Below are positions 45,879 to 58,771 of a stretch of 64,000 nucleotides of DNA, piece by piece. This DNA comes from Levilactobacillus tujiorum (GTDB lineage Bacteria > Bacillota > Bacilli > Lactobacillales > Lactobacillaceae): contig NZ_JAAXLK010000012.1 of NCBI RefSeq assembly GCF_012641185.1, forward strand, positions 22,464-86,463. Reading direction: 5' to 3'. Under the pieces are notes generated by a model. That model worked only from the letters and a program-made list of their open reading frames with translations. It had not been told where the DNA came from and ran no database searches. A program made the translations under genes and the position numbers. Each line of letters begins with the position of its first letter. Position 1 is the stretch's first letter.

Positions 45879-45907
45879 ACTTTACTACATTTCACGCGGG
45901 ATTGCAA
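45879..45907 (-). promoter_or_regulatory. Promoter of the rimP-nusA-infB operon
   Basis: On the minus strand TTGCAA (45907-45902), 17 bases, TAAAGT (45884-45879). The start near 45872 gives a leader of about 80 nt containing the attenuator hairpin. Confidence 0.65.
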
Positions 45908-45919
45908 CCATCGTGCCGC

Positions 45920-46195
45920 CTACTGCTCGCAAGTAAACAGTAGTAAAATAAATCCCGCAATCGTAATGAATTCAAAAACCAATAAGTTTAACCGATTCAG
46001 TGCCATTTCCTTCAAGCTAATTGCCTTAATCACGGTCAGGATGAACGCAATCAGGAAATAGCCAATGACGACTGCCAAGAATGGCACCGCCGCGACAGTT
46101 GATACCAAGCCAAACAACACATAACCTAAACCAATCAAGCAATAGCCTGCCAGAAACAACCAACCGTCTGGTAATCGTGCAAACCGCTGTAGCAT
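45920..46195 (-). CDS. Small membrane protein of unknown function
   Basis: A 91-aa protein starting MLQRFARLPDGW, with about three membrane helices (about 12-30, 35-58 and 67-88). The longer open frame begins upstream of the promoter found at 46260-46288, so I use the ATG at 46195. It lies directly upstream of the rimP operon promoter. Its own promoter overlaps a cre-type site. I do not recognise a family. Confidence 0.65.
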   Translation of the reverse strand: MLQRFARLPDGWLFLAGYCLIGLGYVLFGLVSTVAAVPFLAVVIGYFLIAFILTVIKAISLKEMALNRLNLLVFEFITIAGFILLLFTCEQ

Positions 46196-46259
46196 GGTGA
46201 ACACCCGCTTTCGTTGTCGTTTAGTCCGCTTAATAATGGTTCTTCGATTCCTCACCACT

Positions 46260-46296
46260 ATTGTACCATAATTTCATCTTTTTGTAAGCGCTTTCT
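46260..46296 (-). promoter_or_regulatory. Promoter with cre site for the 91-aa membrane gene
   Basis: On the minus strand CTTACA (46288-46283), 17 bases, TACAAT (46265-46260). The + strand sequence TGTAAGCGCTTTCT (46283-46296) matches the catabolite response consensus TGWAANCGNTNWCA at 13 of 14 positions and covers the -35, so CcpA repression is expected. Confidence 0.6.
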
Positions 46297-46365
46297 AGAT
46301 GATTAATCCTGTAAAGAACGGGTTTCTTGCTTAACCGTGTTTCAGCCTTGACACCATCGTAAAAG

Positions 46366-46410
46366 GGACCACCGCAGCGAAGAGCTATCGCAACGGTGGT
46401 CCTTATTTAT
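46366..46410 (-). terminator. Terminator downstream of polC
   Basis: GGACCACCG (46366-46374) pairs with CGGTGGTCC (46394-46402). The minus-strand reading is followed by CTTTT and the + reading by TTATTTATT. The 130 bases between it and the polC stop show nothing recognisable. Confidence 0.7.
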
Positions 46411-46532
46411 TACAAGTCATTAAATTGTTTCCGGGCTTCCAATCGAGCAGGAGGACCGCTTCTCCGGCCGCAGACGTTCACCACATCCGACGGAATCCCC
46501 GACAGCTGGAGTGCAGCCAAATTAACTCACTG

Positions 46533-49500
46533 CTACATCATATCATCAAACAAACTCAGTTGATTTTCGTCCGGTAGCCCATCAAGGACACCGTTCTCAG
46601 TCATAAAGTCAATCAAGGTCTTCGAGACTTTCCCTCGCTTAGCCAGATCCTCTTTCGAGATGAATGGCCGGTCATTTCGGGCCGCCACAATCTGTTTGGC
46701 CACGTTCAACCCCAGTCCAGGAGCCGCTTTAAATGGCGCAATCAACGTATTGCCGTCGATAATCCATTCGGCTGCATCGGACTTCTCCAGGTCAATCATC
46801 TTAAATTCAAAGCCACGTTCCAGCATTTCATTGGCTAGTTCCAGCACCGTCAAGAGATTCTTTTCCTTGGTGGATGCATCCATCCCCTTGTCATTGATCT
46901 CTTTCATCGCTGCTTTAACCGCCGTCTTCCCCTGTGACATGGCAACGACATCAAAGTCATCTGCCCGTACTGAGAAGTAGGCTGCGTAGTAAATGATTGG
47001 GAAGTAAACCTTAAAGTAAGCCACCCGCAAAGCCATCAACACGTAGGCCGCGGCATGGGCCCGCGGGAACATGTACTTAATCTTCAAGCAAGAATCAATG
47101 TACCAATCTGGGCAATCAGTTGCCTTCATCTTTTCCTGCCACTCGTCAGGAATCCCCCGACCTTTCCGCACGTGTTCCATCACTTGGAAGGACGTTTCGG
47201 AGTCTAACCCAAAGTTAATCAAGTCGGTCATGATGTTATCCCGACAACCGATAACGTTGGCAATCGTCGCGGTTCCCGCTTTGATCAGCTCTTCGGCGTT
47301 CCCCAACCACACGTCGGTTCCGTGAGACAATCCAGAAATCTGAAGTAATTGCGAATAATTCTTCGGATGCGTTTCCTCTAACATTCCCCGCACAAACCGG
47401 GTCCCAAATTCAGGGACCCCCAGCGTCCCCGTTTTCGACTGAATCTGTTCCGGCGTGACGCCTAAGGAATCAGTTCCAGAGAACAAGGCCATCACACCCG
47501 GATCATCCATCGGAATCGTCTGGGGATCAACCCCCGACAAATCTTGTAGCGTCCGGATCATGGTCGGATCATCATGACCCAAAATATCAATTTTCAAAAT
47601 ATTATCGTGAATCGAATGGAAATCGAAGTGGGTCGTTTGCCAGGCGGCATTCTGGTCATCGGCCGGATACTGAATCGGCGTAAAGTCGTAAATATCCATG
47701 TAGTCCGGCACAACAATAATCCCGGCCGGATGTTGTCCAGTCGTCCGTTTAACCCCGGTGGCACCCTTAGCTAACCGGTCGATCTCCGCACCCCTAAACG
47801 TCTGCTCTGTGTCCCGCTCATAGGCCTTCACGTACCCGTAAGCCGTCTTGTCGGCCACGGTGCCAATCGTTCCGGCCCGGTAGACATTCTTCTCGCCGAA
47901 CAAGACCTTCGTGTAGTTGTGGGCGATAGGCTGGTAGTCACCAGAGAAGTTCAAATCAATATCGGGCACCTTATTCCCCTTGAATCCCAAGAAGGTTTCG
48001 AACGGAATGTTATGCCCGTCACCGATCATTAACGTCCCACACTTCGGGCAATTCTTTTCTGGCAAATCATAGCCAGAACTATACTCCCCTTTAGTGTAGA
48101 AGTGAGAATACTGACAATTAGGGCAGCGATAATGCGGTGGCAATGGATTCACTTCAGTAATTCCGGTGAATGTCGCCACCACACTAGATCCAACCGATCC
48201 CCGTGACCCAACCAGGTACCCGTCCTTATTGGACTTGGCTACCAGTCGTTGCGCAATCAAATAAATCACGGAGAACCCGTTACCGATGATTGATTTCAAC
48301 TCACGATCAACCCGGTGTTGCACTAACTCAGGTAGCGGATCACCGTACCACGCATGCGCCGTATCCATGGTTCGTTGCCGAATTTCATCTTCAGCGCCTT
48401 CCATCCGTGGCGTGTACAGCTTATCCTTCAGGGGATGAACTTCTTCAATTTCATCCGCAATCTTTTGCGTGTTGGTGACCACAATTTCCTTGGCGGTATC
48501 TTCACCCAGGTAAGCAAAGTCGGCGAGCATCTCATCTGTCGTCATGAAATGCGCATCCGGCAATTCTTGCCGATTCAATGGGTTGGCGCCACCTTGGGAA
48601 TGGATCAAGATCTTGCGGTAGATATAGTCCTCTGGGTTCAAGTAATGTACATCCCCCGTAGCCACTACGGGTTTATTCAAGTCATGGCCCAATTGCACCA
48701 TATTCCCCACGATTTCTTCCAAGTTAGACTCATCGGCAATCAGTCCCGAATCAATCAATGGCTGATAGGCCGCTTTAGGCTGAACTTCCAAATAATCGTA
48801 ATACTTCGCTTTGGCAGCCGCCTCAACCTGACCCTTTTGCATCATCGCCGTGAAGACTTCACCCGATGAACAGGCTGATCCAACGATAATGCCTTCGCGG
48901 TAATGATCCAACACGCTGCGTGGCACCCGCGGCACCCGGTAGAAGTAATCCACGTTAGACGCCGACACGAGTTTGAACATATTTTTCAATCCTGCTTGCG
49001 TCTGGGCTAACAGAATGGCATGACTCGGCCGCGCGTGTTTGTAGGCATCATTATCCGTCATGTGATCATTGAGTTGATCGTGATACTGGATATCATAACG
49101 GTCTTCGGCGTCTTTCAGGAATAGATAATTCAAATGTCCCGTAGACTCCGCATCGTAAACCGCCCTGTGATGGTGCTCCAGGCTCACGTGGAACCGTTTA
49201 GCCAGGGTATTCAACCGATAGCTCTTCAGCGTTGGGTACAGGAAACGGGCCAACGTTAAGGTATCAATGATGGGATTGCTGATCTCTGACATCCCGTGGC
49301 GTTTGTACCCCGTATTCATGAAACCCACGTCGAAGGTGACGTTATGCCCAACGATAATGGCATCGCCGCAGAATTCGCGGAAAAGCTTAAAGACTTCTTC
49401 TTCCGACTTAGAGCCGGCCACCATATCGTCCGTAATACTCGTCAAGTTGGTGGTCTGTTCAGACAGTGGAAACCCAGGGTCGATAAACTCTTCAAACTGA

Positions 49501-50876
49501 TCAATCACATTCTTGTGTTCCATCTTAACGGCCGAAAGTTCGATCACTTTGTCATAAATTGCCGACAGACCGGTGGTTTCCACGTCAAAGACTACATACG
49601 TGGCGCCATCTAACGGCACGTGCGCGCTGTTGTAGCCAATCGGGACCCCATCGTCCACCAGGTTGGCTTCAACCCCGTAAAGCATCTTGACGCCGGCCTT
49701 GGCCCCTGCATTGAAGGCCGCTGGGAACCCCTGCACGTCAGCGTGATCCGTAATCGCCAACGCGGGCATCCCCCATTTTTTAGCCTGACTGACGTAATCG
49801 CCAATTGGATTAGTCGCGTCCATCTGACTCATCGTCGTATGCAAGTGCAATTCGACCCGCTTTTCATCCGCGGGCGCCTTGTCTTGGCGACTCGCATGCT
49901 TCACTTCATTGATGTCGTAGGCATTCAGGGCCAGGTCCCGCATGAAGCTGTCTTCTTGGACACTCCCACGTACCTTCACCCAGCTACCTTCATCCACGCC
50001 GGCAAACTGTGCTTCGTCCTCAGCACCGCGGGAGAACTTCTTAACCACGATTGACGAGGTATAGTCCGTGATCTTTAAGGTCAATAACTGGCGACCCGAG
50101 CGGAGTTTTCGAACTTCCTTATCAAAGATATAGCCTTCGACAATGACGGATCGTTCCTCTTGAGTAATATCGACCATCCGCATCGCCGGTTGATCACCCT
50201 TGATGGTCTTACCAATCTGCGTAGGGCCACTGGCTGGTTGAACGTCACCGTTACTCTGGCTGGCGCGCTTTTGATTGGCCTTCTCAATTGCCGCAGCTGC
50301 CTGTTGGGCCAGTTGCGCATCCGTCTTCTCCTGCCGCGCCTTAAATTCATCGATCTTGGCCTGCGATTTGGATTCATCGACCATCACGTGAATGTTGAAT
50401 TTCGGGAAACCGGCCTGACGGTAGCTGGCCTCAATCGGACCGAGTGCTTGATTTGCCAAGAAATTCTTCACGACTTCATTCTGCGCATACAACAGCACGC
50501 GACCGTCTGGATCTAACTGTGGCACCTGTGATTGGCAAAGTTCTTGCACCAGATTACTGGTCAACCCACTGTTCTTCACGATCCATTCCCAGTAATCGCC
50601 TAAAAGCCGATCCGTTAGTTCAGGCTGTTCCACCTCGATAGAAGCCCCGACCGTTGCAATCTCCCGAAAGGCAATTTGCAAATGATTGTGGAATTCAACA
50701 AACGCCGTAAACGGCAAGATGCTCGGTAATTTTAAATAGAAATGCCAACGCCGCGACTGTTCATGAACCGTCAAACGATCAATGGTGGCCGTTTGAAAAT
50801 ACGGTTGGTTCGCCGCACCGGACAAATCTAGTTGTTGTAATAGTTTTTCAAATAATGCATGGCGATCTTCGTCCAC
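46533..50876 (-). CDS. polC: DNA polymerase III, PolC-type alpha subunit
   Basis: Main replicative DNA polymerase of low-GC Gram-positives, with built-in proofreading. At 1447 aa it has an N-terminal domain and an OB-fold (about 235-315). A PHP domain begins [17 protein letters not shown] and is interrupted by a DEDDh 3'-5' exonuclease (about 425-590: [31 protein letters not shown]). The polymerase palm and fingers follow, with a zinc motif ([16 protein letters not shown]). The start is a GTG (50876) after AAAGGAGCTCGCTT. It follows proS and a terminator. Confidence 0.98.
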   Translation of the reverse strand: MDEDRHALFEKLLQQLDLSGAANQPYFQTATIDRLTVHEQSRRWHFYLKLPSILPFTAFVEFHNHLQIAFREIATVGASIEVEQPELTDRLLGDYWEWIVKNSGLTSNLVQELCQSQVPQLDPDGRVLLYAQNEVVKNFLANQALGPIEASYRQAGFPKFNIHVMVDESKSQAKIDEFKARQEKTDAQLAQQAAAAIEKANQKRASQSNGDVQPASGPTQIGKTIKGDQPAMRMVDITQEERSVIVEGYIFDKEVRKLRSGRQLLTLKITDYTSSIVVKKFSRGAEDEAQFAGVDEGSWVKVRGSVQEDSFMRDLALNAYDINEVKHASRQDKAPADEKRVELHLHTTMSQMDATNPIGDYVSQAKKWGMPALAITDHADVQGFPAAFNAGAKAGVKMLYGVEANLVDDGVPIGYNSAHVPLDGATYVVFDVETTGLSAIYDKVIELSAVKMEHKNVIDQFEEFIDPGFPLSEQTTNLTSITDDMVAGSKSEEEVFKLFREFCGDAIIVGHNVTFDVGFMNTGYKRHGMSEISNPIIDTLTLARFLYPTLKSYRLNTLAKRFHVSLEHHHRAVYDAESTGHLNYLFLKDAEDRYDIQYHDQLNDHMTDNDAYKHARPSHAILLAQTQAGLKNMFKLVSASNVDYFYRVPRVPRSVLDHYREGIIVGSACSSGEVFTAMMQKGQVEAAAKAKYYDYLEVQPKAAYQPLIDSGLIADESNLEEIVGNMVQLGHDLNKPVVATGDVHYLNPEDYIYRKILIHSQGGANPLNRQELPDAHFMTTDEMLADFAYLGEDTAKEIVVTNTQKIADEIEEVHPLKDKLYTPRMEGAEDEIRQRTMDTAHAWYGDPLPELVQHRVDRELKSIIGNGFSVIYLIAQRLVAKSNKDGYLVGSRGSVGSSVVATFTGITEVNPLPPHYRCPNCQYSHFYTKGEYSSGYDLPEKNCPKCGTLMIGDGHNIPFETFLGFKGNKVPDIDLNFSGDYQPIAHNYTKVLFGEKNVYRAGTIGTVADKTAYGYVKAYERDTEQTFRGAEIDRLAKGATGVKRTTGQHPAGIIVVPDYMDIYDFTPIQYPADDQNAAWQTTHFDFHSIHDNILKIDILGHDDPTMIRTLQDLSGVDPQTIPMDDPGVMALFSGTDSLGVTPEQIQSKTGTLGVPEFGTRFVRGMLEETHPKNYSQLLQISGLSHGTDVWLGNAEELIKAGTATIANVIGCRDNIMTDLINFGLDSETSFQVMEHVRKGRGIPDEWQEKMKATDCPDWYIDSCLKIKYMFPRAHAAAYVLMALRVAYFKVYFPIIYYAAYFSVRADDFDVVAMSQGKTAVKAAMKEINDKGMDASTKEKNLLTVLELANEMLERGFEFKMIDLEKSDAAEWIIDGNTLIAPFKAAPGLGLNVAKQIVAARNDRPFISKEDLAKRGKVSKTLIDFMTENGVLDGLPDENQLSLFDDMM

Positions 50877-50916
50877 AAGCGAGCTCCTTTCAACTTGTAA
50901 TCTTCAGTACCAGACT

Positions 50917-50946
50917 AAAAAGACCAGCCGCTAGCTGGTCTTTTCG
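50917..50946 (-). terminator. Terminator of proS
   Basis: On the minus strand AGACCAGC, a 5-nt loop, GCTGGTCT and TTTTT. Ten bases past the proS stop. Confidence 0.85.
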
Positions 50947-50951
50947 GTAAG

Positions 50952-52697
<1,746 letters not shown>

Positions 52698-52700
52698 TTA

Positions 52701-53978
52701 CTAGTGAATAAAGTAGCGTTCGATGTCGTTCCAAGTCACCAAGAGCATCAAGATCACTAAGAAACCAACACCAACCAGTGTAATCCCCGCCTCCACGTTT
52801 TCAGAAAGGGGCTTACGCCGAATCGCCTCAATAAAGTTCAATAATATTTTACCACCATCTAAGGCTGGAATTGGCAGTAAATTGACAATTGCCAAGTTAA
52901 TCGAGAGAAATGCCAAGAAATTCAGCACACCGATTAGCCCAAATTGGGTAGCTTGCGAAGTCGTGGCAAAGATTGCCACTGGTCCTCCGAGATCGTTCAG
53001 GCTAAAGTGACCAGATACCATGGTCCACAACGCACCAAACAAGGCTTTCGTCATCGTCCAAGTCTGAGTAAAACCAGATAACAGGATCGGCCCTACACGC
53101 TTATCTTGTGCCTGCGTAATCCCAATCATGCCGACCGTCTTTCCATTCGACTTTTCACCCTTAGGCGTCAAGGTTAAAGTCTTCTTGACCCCGTCTCGTT
53201 GGATGACAACTTTGGTAGCCTTATTGGCTCGCGGCTGAATGGCCGTACTCAAAGCCGTCCAATCCTTTGTCTGACGGCCTTCAACGGAAAGAATCTTATC
53301 ATTGGTCTGAATGCCCGCCTTCTTGGCAACTGACACCGGTGAGCTGGCCACTTGAACCTGATTGGTCCCCATGGCAACACCACCTTGTACAAATGACATC
53401 AGCATAAACGTCACAATGGCCAGAATAATGTTATTCATTGGCCCAGCGAAGTTCGTCATCAAGCGCCGCCCCAAAGAAGCTGATTGAAATTGGACATCTT
53501 TAGGGGCAATCTGCAGTTCCGTCCCATCGGTCTCAATCACCGTCGCATTGTGCGCAACGGGATAGCGTTTAACGGCTGATTCATCCCCGTTTTCATAGCC
53601 TTCAATCCAGAGTTCATTCTCTAAATCGGTGCCCGTGACTTCTACTGGAATCCCGTTAAACAAGGTTGATTTTTTGCTCGCATTAATGCGTTCAACCTGA
53701 CCATTTTCACCCAAATACAGACTAACTGGGGTGCCCGGCTTCAATTCATCTTCATCATCTTCGGCACCGGCCATCCGCACGTAGCCACCGACTGGTAATA
53801 GCCGAACGGTATACGTCGTGCCGTCTTTCCCACGCCGATAAAACAACTTGGGACCCATGCCAATGGAAAATTCGCGAACCAAAATGCCCCCACGTTTGGC
53901 AAAATAAAAATGACCAAACTCGTGAACAATGACCAGAATCCCAAAGACGATGATAAAGGTAATAATCGTTGTAATCAC
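52701..53978 (-). CDS. rseP: RIP metalloprotease RseP
   Basis: Site-2-type intramembrane zinc protease. At 425 aa TM1 carries HEFGH (about 19-23), a PDZ domain lies at about 205-290, and the C-terminal membrane segments carry the NLLPIPALDGG motif with the third metal ligand. The start is a GTG. It could cut anti-sigma factors or leftover signal peptides; the substrate is unknown here. Confidence 0.95.
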   Translation of the reverse strand: MITTIITFIIVFGILVIVHEFGHFYFAKRGGILVREFSIGMGPKLFYRRGKDGTTYTVRLLPVGGYVRMAGAEDDEDELKPGTPVSLYLGENGQVERINASKKSTLFNGIPVEVTGTDLENELWIEGYENGDESAVKRYPVAHNATVIETDGTELQIAPKDVQFQSASLGRRLMTNFAGPMNNIILAIVTFMLMSFVQGGVAMGTNQVQVASSPVSVAKKAGIQTNDKILSVEGRQTKDWTALSTAIQPRANKATKVVIQRDGVKKTLTLTPKGEKSNGKTVGMIGITQAQDKRVGPILLSGFTQTWTMTKALFGALWTMVSGHFSLNDLGGPVAIFATTSQATQFGLIGVLNFLAFLSINLAIVNLLPIPALDGGKILLNFIEAIRRKPLSENVEAGITLVGVGFLVILMLLVTWNDIERYFIH

Positions 53979-54077
53979 AGCTGTCGTCCCTTCTACTGTT
54001 CGTATTAAGTCCTCGTTTTTTGACTGCTGTCTAGCATACCCTAACCACTATGGCCGGTGCAAGCGAACAGCAAAAAG

Positions 54078-54866
54078 TTAAATTAAGCCAAACAAATGAA
54101 TGACTGGTAGAACTAATAGTAAACTATCGAACCGGTCTAAGATCCCGCCATGACCCGGGAGAATCTTACCAGAATCCTTCACGCCGTAGTAGCGTTTAAG
54201 GGCGGATTCAACCAGATCACCGAATTGACCCACGATCGAAAAGATCAGCGTGAGCACAATCATGACGACTAGACTGTAATGACCAATTGGGAAGAAATAC
54301 CAGAAGACACTCCCGACGATCGTGGCAACTAACGACCCACCAATCGAGCCTTCCCACGTCTTATTCGGACTGATATGTGGTGCCAGCTTGTGCTTACCTA
54401 GCTTGCGCCCAATCATATATGCGCCTGAATCCGTCGTCCATACGATAAATAGCGCGTATAGCAGCGCCACGAGGCTGACGGCCCGCGCAGCAATAAAGAA
54501 GTGAAACCCAATCCCAATGTACAGCATGCTCAGGGTAATCACCCCAGCATCGTCAAAGGAGAAACGATTCTTGGAGACCACTGTCCGTAGTAATAAGAGC
54601 AAAATAAACAGGTAGACCACGTACCAAGGGTCTAAGAAATGTGGCAGATCGGCCCACCACCCGGCTGGTGCAATCACCAGCAAGATACCGATGCCAGAAA
54701 TAATGGCTTCCGGACTAACCAATAACTTTTTGCGCATAATGAGGACTTCGGACAAGGCCACTAATCCCAAGGCAAAAGCTGCAATATCAACCCAAATGCC
54801 ACCTGCAATAATAATAGGAATGAAAATAATTAAGGCGATAACCGCCGTAATAACGCGTTGCTTCAT
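54078..54866 (-). CDS. cdsA: Phosphatidate cytidylyltransferase
   Basis: Makes CDP-diacylglycerol, the branch-point lipid. At 262 aa it has about seven membrane helices, with the signature SPNKTWEGSIGGS in the C-terminal half and a conserved end GHGGILDRFDSLL. It follows uppS by 21 bases. Confidence 0.96.
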   Translation of the reverse strand: MKQRVITAVIALIIFIPIIIAGGIWVDIAAFALGLVALSEVLIMRKKLLVSPEAIISGIGILLVIAPAGWWADLPHFLDPWYVVYLFILLLLLRTVVSKNRFSFDDAGVITLSMLYIGIGFHFFIAARAVSLVALLYALFIVWTTDSGAYMIGRKLGKHKLAPHISPNKTWEGSIGGSLVATIVGSVFWYFFPIGHYSLVVMIVLTLIFSIVGQFGDLVESALKRYYGVKDSGKILPGHGGILDRFDSLLLVLPVIHLFGLI

Positions 54867-54887
54867 TTTACAAACTCCTCAGTTTCA

Positions 54888-55679
54888 TTATTTTTGTTCA
54901 GCTGCAGGATTCAGGCCGCCGAAGCGTCGATGCCGCTGCTGATACGTATAAATTGCCTGTTCTAGCGTTGTCTGATCGAAATCAGGCCAGTGTTCTTGCA
55001 TAAAGACAAATTCGCTATACGCCACCTGCCAGAGCATGAAATTCGACAGTCGTTCTTCGCCACTCGTTCGAATTAACAAATCCGGATCCGCCAACGTCGC
55101 CAAGTCACCAGTCATCAACTGTTGGCCAATCAACTCTTCCGTAATGTCAGAAGACGCTAGTTGTCCGGTCCGCACCTGCTCCGCTAACTGCTGTGTCGCC
55201 GTCACCAGCTCGGCGCGCCCACCGTAATTCAAGGCGAAGTTCAAGACCATCCCCGTACATTCAGCGGTGGCTGCAATGGCATCTTGCACCGCCTTTTGAG
55301 TGGCGGCGGGCAGTTGATCCGTGTAGCCCATGACTTTCACCCGAATATTATTTTTCACCAAATCCGGAACAAAGGTTCCAAAGAAGTCCACCGGCAGCTT
55401 CATCAAATAATTGACTTCTGTGGATGGTCGTTTCCAATTTTCTGTCGAAAAAGCATACAGTGTCAACACCTTAACGCCCAGATGACTGGCCGCCTTGGCT
55501 ACCGTTTTAACTGTATTCATTCCCTGCTTATGCCCAGCAATCCGTGGCAAATGACGTTGTTGTGCCCAGCGACCATTACCATCCATGATAATTGCAACGT
55601 GCGCGGGAATGTTTTGTTCATCTAATTGGCGCTCCATGACTTCGCCTGTGGCTCGATCTTTACTTAAAAATGAAAACAA
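54888..55679 (-). CDS. uppS: Undecaprenyl diphosphate synthase
   Basis: Cis-prenyltransferase that makes C55-PP for cell-wall synthesis. At 263 aa it has MDGNGRWAQQR near residue 33 and the C-terminal RTSGEERLSNFMLWQ with YSEF. The start is a TTG (55679) with GGAGG 6 bases away. An N-terminal extension of about 25 residues precedes the usual start; an internal ATG in frame (residue 15) is possible. It is preceded by a terminator. Confidence 0.95.
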   Translation of the reverse strand: MFSFLSKDRATGEVMERQLDEQNIPAHVAIIMDGNGRWAQQRHLPRIAGHKQGMNTVKTVAKAASHLGVKVLTLYAFSTENWKRPSTEVNYLMKLPVDFFGTFVPDLVKNNIRVKVMGYTDQLPAATQKAVQDAIAATAECTGMVLNFALNYGGRAELVTATQQLAEQVRTGQLASSDITEELIGQQLMTGDLATLADPDLLIRTSGEERLSNFMLWQVAYSEFVFMQEHWPDFDQTTLEQAIYTYQQRHRRFGGLNPAAEQK

Positions 55680-55800
55680 TGCGCACCTCCGTTGATTCTT
55701 TGTCTACCTCTATCTACTTCATGCGGCTGGTCACCGTTCCGCACCGGCGCTTAGTTCTAACCAGCCCAGTCTTTTTAACTCTACAACCTCTCATCATAAC

Positions 55801-55830
55801 AAAAAAAGGACCGGGAAACTATCCCGGCCC
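55801..55830 (-). terminator. Terminator between the 140-aa gene and uppS
   Basis: On the minus strand GGGCCGGGA pairs with TCCCGGTCC (one wobble), followed by TTTTTTT. It ends the pyrH-frr transcript about 35 bases past the 140-aa gene. Confidence 0.85.
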
Positions 55831-55865
55831 CCAAATTGAGCAAATTCTTTAGCTTTTGACCGGTA

Positions 55866-56288
55866 TTACTCGATTAACCGCCATTCGCCGCGCTTTGCAT
55901 CCACTAACGTCCCAAAGTAACTCAACAGGTTGTTAGCATCATCAGCACTGACTTGGCCTAAGAGGTTGAGGCCTTCGCCAGTTGGCAGTGGATCGGAAAG
56001 GTCGGTAATTTCGTTACCGTTCTCAATGGTTGCTTTGGAGAATGCCACGATCCAGTCGTCACCAATTAATTGCGTGACCACGAAGAATAAATTGAAATCA
56101 TCACTGACGAAAGCAGGTTGCGCGTATACGCCATCTTGGATTTGTTCCAATTCAGCCCCATTGTAGTTTAAAACAGAGATGTTTTCTGCATTTACTGGGT
56201 TATTCAGACGAAAAACCATCTTCCCGAATTCTTCAGTACCCGGGGTGATTTCAATGTTATCTTGGTTGTTTTGGTTATCTTCTGCCAT
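55866..56288 (-). CDS. Conserved protein of unknown function between frr and uppS
   Basis: A 140-aa acidic, soluble protein (starts MAEDNQNNQDNIEITPG). It contains DGVYAQPAFVSDDFNLFFVV and DDWIVAFSKATIENGNE, suggesting a beta-rich fold, but no catalytic motif is visible. The AAGGAGCGCTTAAAC site precedes the ATG. It lies 26 bases after frr and shares its transcript. Not a standard member of the uppS-cdsA cluster in Bacillus. Function unknown. Confidence 0.7.
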   Translation of the reverse strand: MAEDNQNNQDNIEITPGTEEFGKMVFRLNNPVNAENISVLNYNGAELEQIQDGVYAQPAFVSDDFNLFFVVTQLIGDDWIVAFSKATIENGNEITDLSDPLPTGEGLNLLGQVSADDANNLLSYFGTLVDAKRGEWRLIE

Positions 56289-56314
56289 GTTTAAGCGCTC
56301 CTTACTCTTGTGGG

Positions 56315-56872
56315 TTAGTCCGTTAAGACTTCTTTTTCCTTGTCTGCCGCAATGGCATCTACACCTTTGATGGCCTTATCCGTGACCTTTTGAACTTGGT
56401 CTTCCAGATTGTGTAAGTCATCATCGGTGTAGTCACCGTTCTTGTGGCCCTTCTTAACGTTGTCCATCGCGTCACGACGAACGTTACGAATGGCCACCTT
56501 GCCTTGTTCAGCAGTGGCTTTAACCTGCTTGGCAATTTCCTTACGCCGTTCTTCAGTCAATTGTGGGATCACCAACCGAATGGCCGTCCCGTCATTAGCT
56601 GGCGTAATTCCAACATCAGATTCCAAGATGCCCTTTTCGATATCTTCGAGGGCTGACTTGTCATAAGGCGTTACCATCAATACCCGTGGTTCTGGAATGG
56701 TAATTGAAGCCACTTGGTTCAATGGCGTCTGGGCACCGTAATATTCTACCATCACACGATTTAAAATACTTGCATTGGCCCGGCCGGCACGAATTGTTCC
56801 CAATTCACGCTTCAAGGCGTCTTCGGCTTTTTTCATCCGACTCTGTGCATCCGTAATAATTTGATCTGCCAT
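56315..56872 (-). CDS. frr: Ribosome recycling factor
   Basis: Splits post-termination ribosomes with EF-G. At 185 aa it has the tRNA-shaped fold with conserved [21 protein letters not shown] and [14 protein letters not shown]. It lies 2 bases after the pyrH stop. Confidence 0.97.
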   Translation of the reverse strand: MADQIITDAQSRMKKAEDALKRELGTIRAGRANASILNRVMVEYYGAQTPLNQVASITIPEPRVLMVTPYDKSALEDIEKGILESDVGITPANDGTAIRLVIPQLTEERRKEIAKQVKATAEQGKVAIRNVRRDAMDNVKKGHKNGDYTDDDLHNLEDQVQKVTDKAIKGVDAIAADKEKEVLTD

Positions 56873-56874
56873 AT

Positions 56875-57630
<756 letters not shown>

Positions 57631-57632
57631 CT

Positions 57633-57661
57633 ATCATATTCCCGGGACTAGTGATAGTCAG
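57633..57661 (-). promoter_or_regulatory. Promoter of pyrH-frr
   Basis: On the minus strand CTGACT (57661-57656), 17 bases, TATGAT (57638-57633). About 36 bases before the pyrH start. Confidence 0.6.
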
Positions 57662-57699
57662 GGGTTATGAATTCACACATTTCACTTAAAATCTCTAAT

Positions 57700-57737
57700 A
57701 AAAAAGCGTAGCCTCCCACCGGAATCTACGCTTTTTA
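57700..57737 (-). terminator. Terminator of rpsB-tsf
   Basis: On the minus strand AGCGTAG pairs with CTACGCT inside A/T runs, followed by TTTTTT. Directly after the tsf stop. Confidence 0.85.
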
Positions 57738-57742
57738 CTGAA

Positions 57743-58627
57743 TTAGCCGTTGATTTGGTCGTTAACTTCCTTAGCCAAGTCACTCTTAGGCTTTTCGATA
57801 CCTTCACCAACTTCGTAACGAACAAAGTTAACTAACTTGCCACCCTTGCTAGCAACAAATTGACTGACAGTTTGGTCGCCATCCTTAACGAATGGTTGGT
57901 CAGCTAAGCTGATTTCGGATAAGAACTTGTGCAAACGGCCTTCGACCATCTTTTCAACGATCTTTTCAGGCTTGCCTTCGTTCAAGGCTTCTTGCTTCAG
58001 CACTTCACGTTCGTGAGCCAAACGGTCAGCTGGAATATCATCCTTAGAAACGAATTCTGGGTTGATAGCAGCAACGTGCATCGCAACATCCTTAGCCGTG
58101 TCTTCGTCAGCGCCATCTAAAACAACTACAGCGGCGATTTGGCCACCTTGGTGTAAGTAAGCACCAAATACTTGGCTGTCCGTCTTCTTAACAACGGCGA
58201 AACGACGTAATTGAACATTTTCACTCGTTACTTGCGTCGTCTTCACAATTGCATCGTTGATAGTTTCGCCATCAGCCGTCTTCAATGCCAAAGCAGCATC
58301 CAAGTCAGCTGGTTGTTGGGCAGCAATCGTATCAGCAACCGTGTCAACCAAAGCGTTGAACGTGTCGTTCGTTGCCACAAAGTCAGTTTCGGAGTTAACT
58401 TCGATGATGGCAGCAGTGTTACCACTAACCTTCACCCGAGCTAAACCGTTAGCAGCAACATTGCCACTCTTCTTCTTTGCCTTTGCAATTCCCTTTTCAC
58501 GCAAGAAATCGATGGCCTTGTCCATGTCGCCTTCAGAAGCAACGAGGGCCTTCTTAGCATCCATCATCCCAACTTGGGTCTTGTCCCGTAATTCTTTAAC
58601 TTGTGCCGCAGTGATCTTGCTTGCCAT
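57743..58627 (-). CDS. tsf: Elongation factor Ts
   Basis: Guanine nucleotide exchange factor for EF-Tu. At 294 aa it has an N-terminal UBA-like domain ([20 protein letters not shown]) and the TDFVA motif (in [10 protein letters not shown]) contacting EF-Tu. It follows rpsB, with a strong terminator-like hairpin between. Confidence 0.97.
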   Translation of the reverse strand: MASKITAAQVKELRDKTQVGMMDAKKALVASEGDMDKAIDFLREKGIAKAKKKSGNVAANGLARVKVSGNTAAIIEVNSETDFVATNDTFNALVDTVADTIAAQQPADLDAALALKTADGETINDAIVKTTQVTSENVQLRRFAVVKKTDSQVFGAYLHQGGQIAAVVVLDGADEDTAKDVAMHVAAINPEFVSKDDIPADRLAHEREVLKQEALNEGKPEKIVEKMVEGRLHKFLSEISLADQPFVKDGDQTVSQFVASKGGKLVNFVRYEVGEGIEKPKSDLAKEVNDQING

Positions 58628-58664
58628 GCGTAATGGCCTCCTTTTATTAATACATCAATTTCAC

Positions 58665-58715
58665 AAAAAAGACTGACTCAATCTCAGGCCATTATCGGTC
58701 CTAATTAAGCCAGCC
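58665..58715 (-). terminator. Terminator-like hairpin between rpsB and tsf
   Basis: On the minus strand GGCTGGCTTAAT pairs with ATTGAGTCAGTC (G-U pairs), with an inner small stem, followed by TTTTTT. It ends about 38 bases before tsf with no room for a promoter, so it probably lets only part of the transcripts through. Confidence 0.7.
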
Positions 58716-58771
58716 TAAGGTGCTTTAAATCTTATATTTGGAAAGTGTCAATCGTGACACCTTGCATTTAA

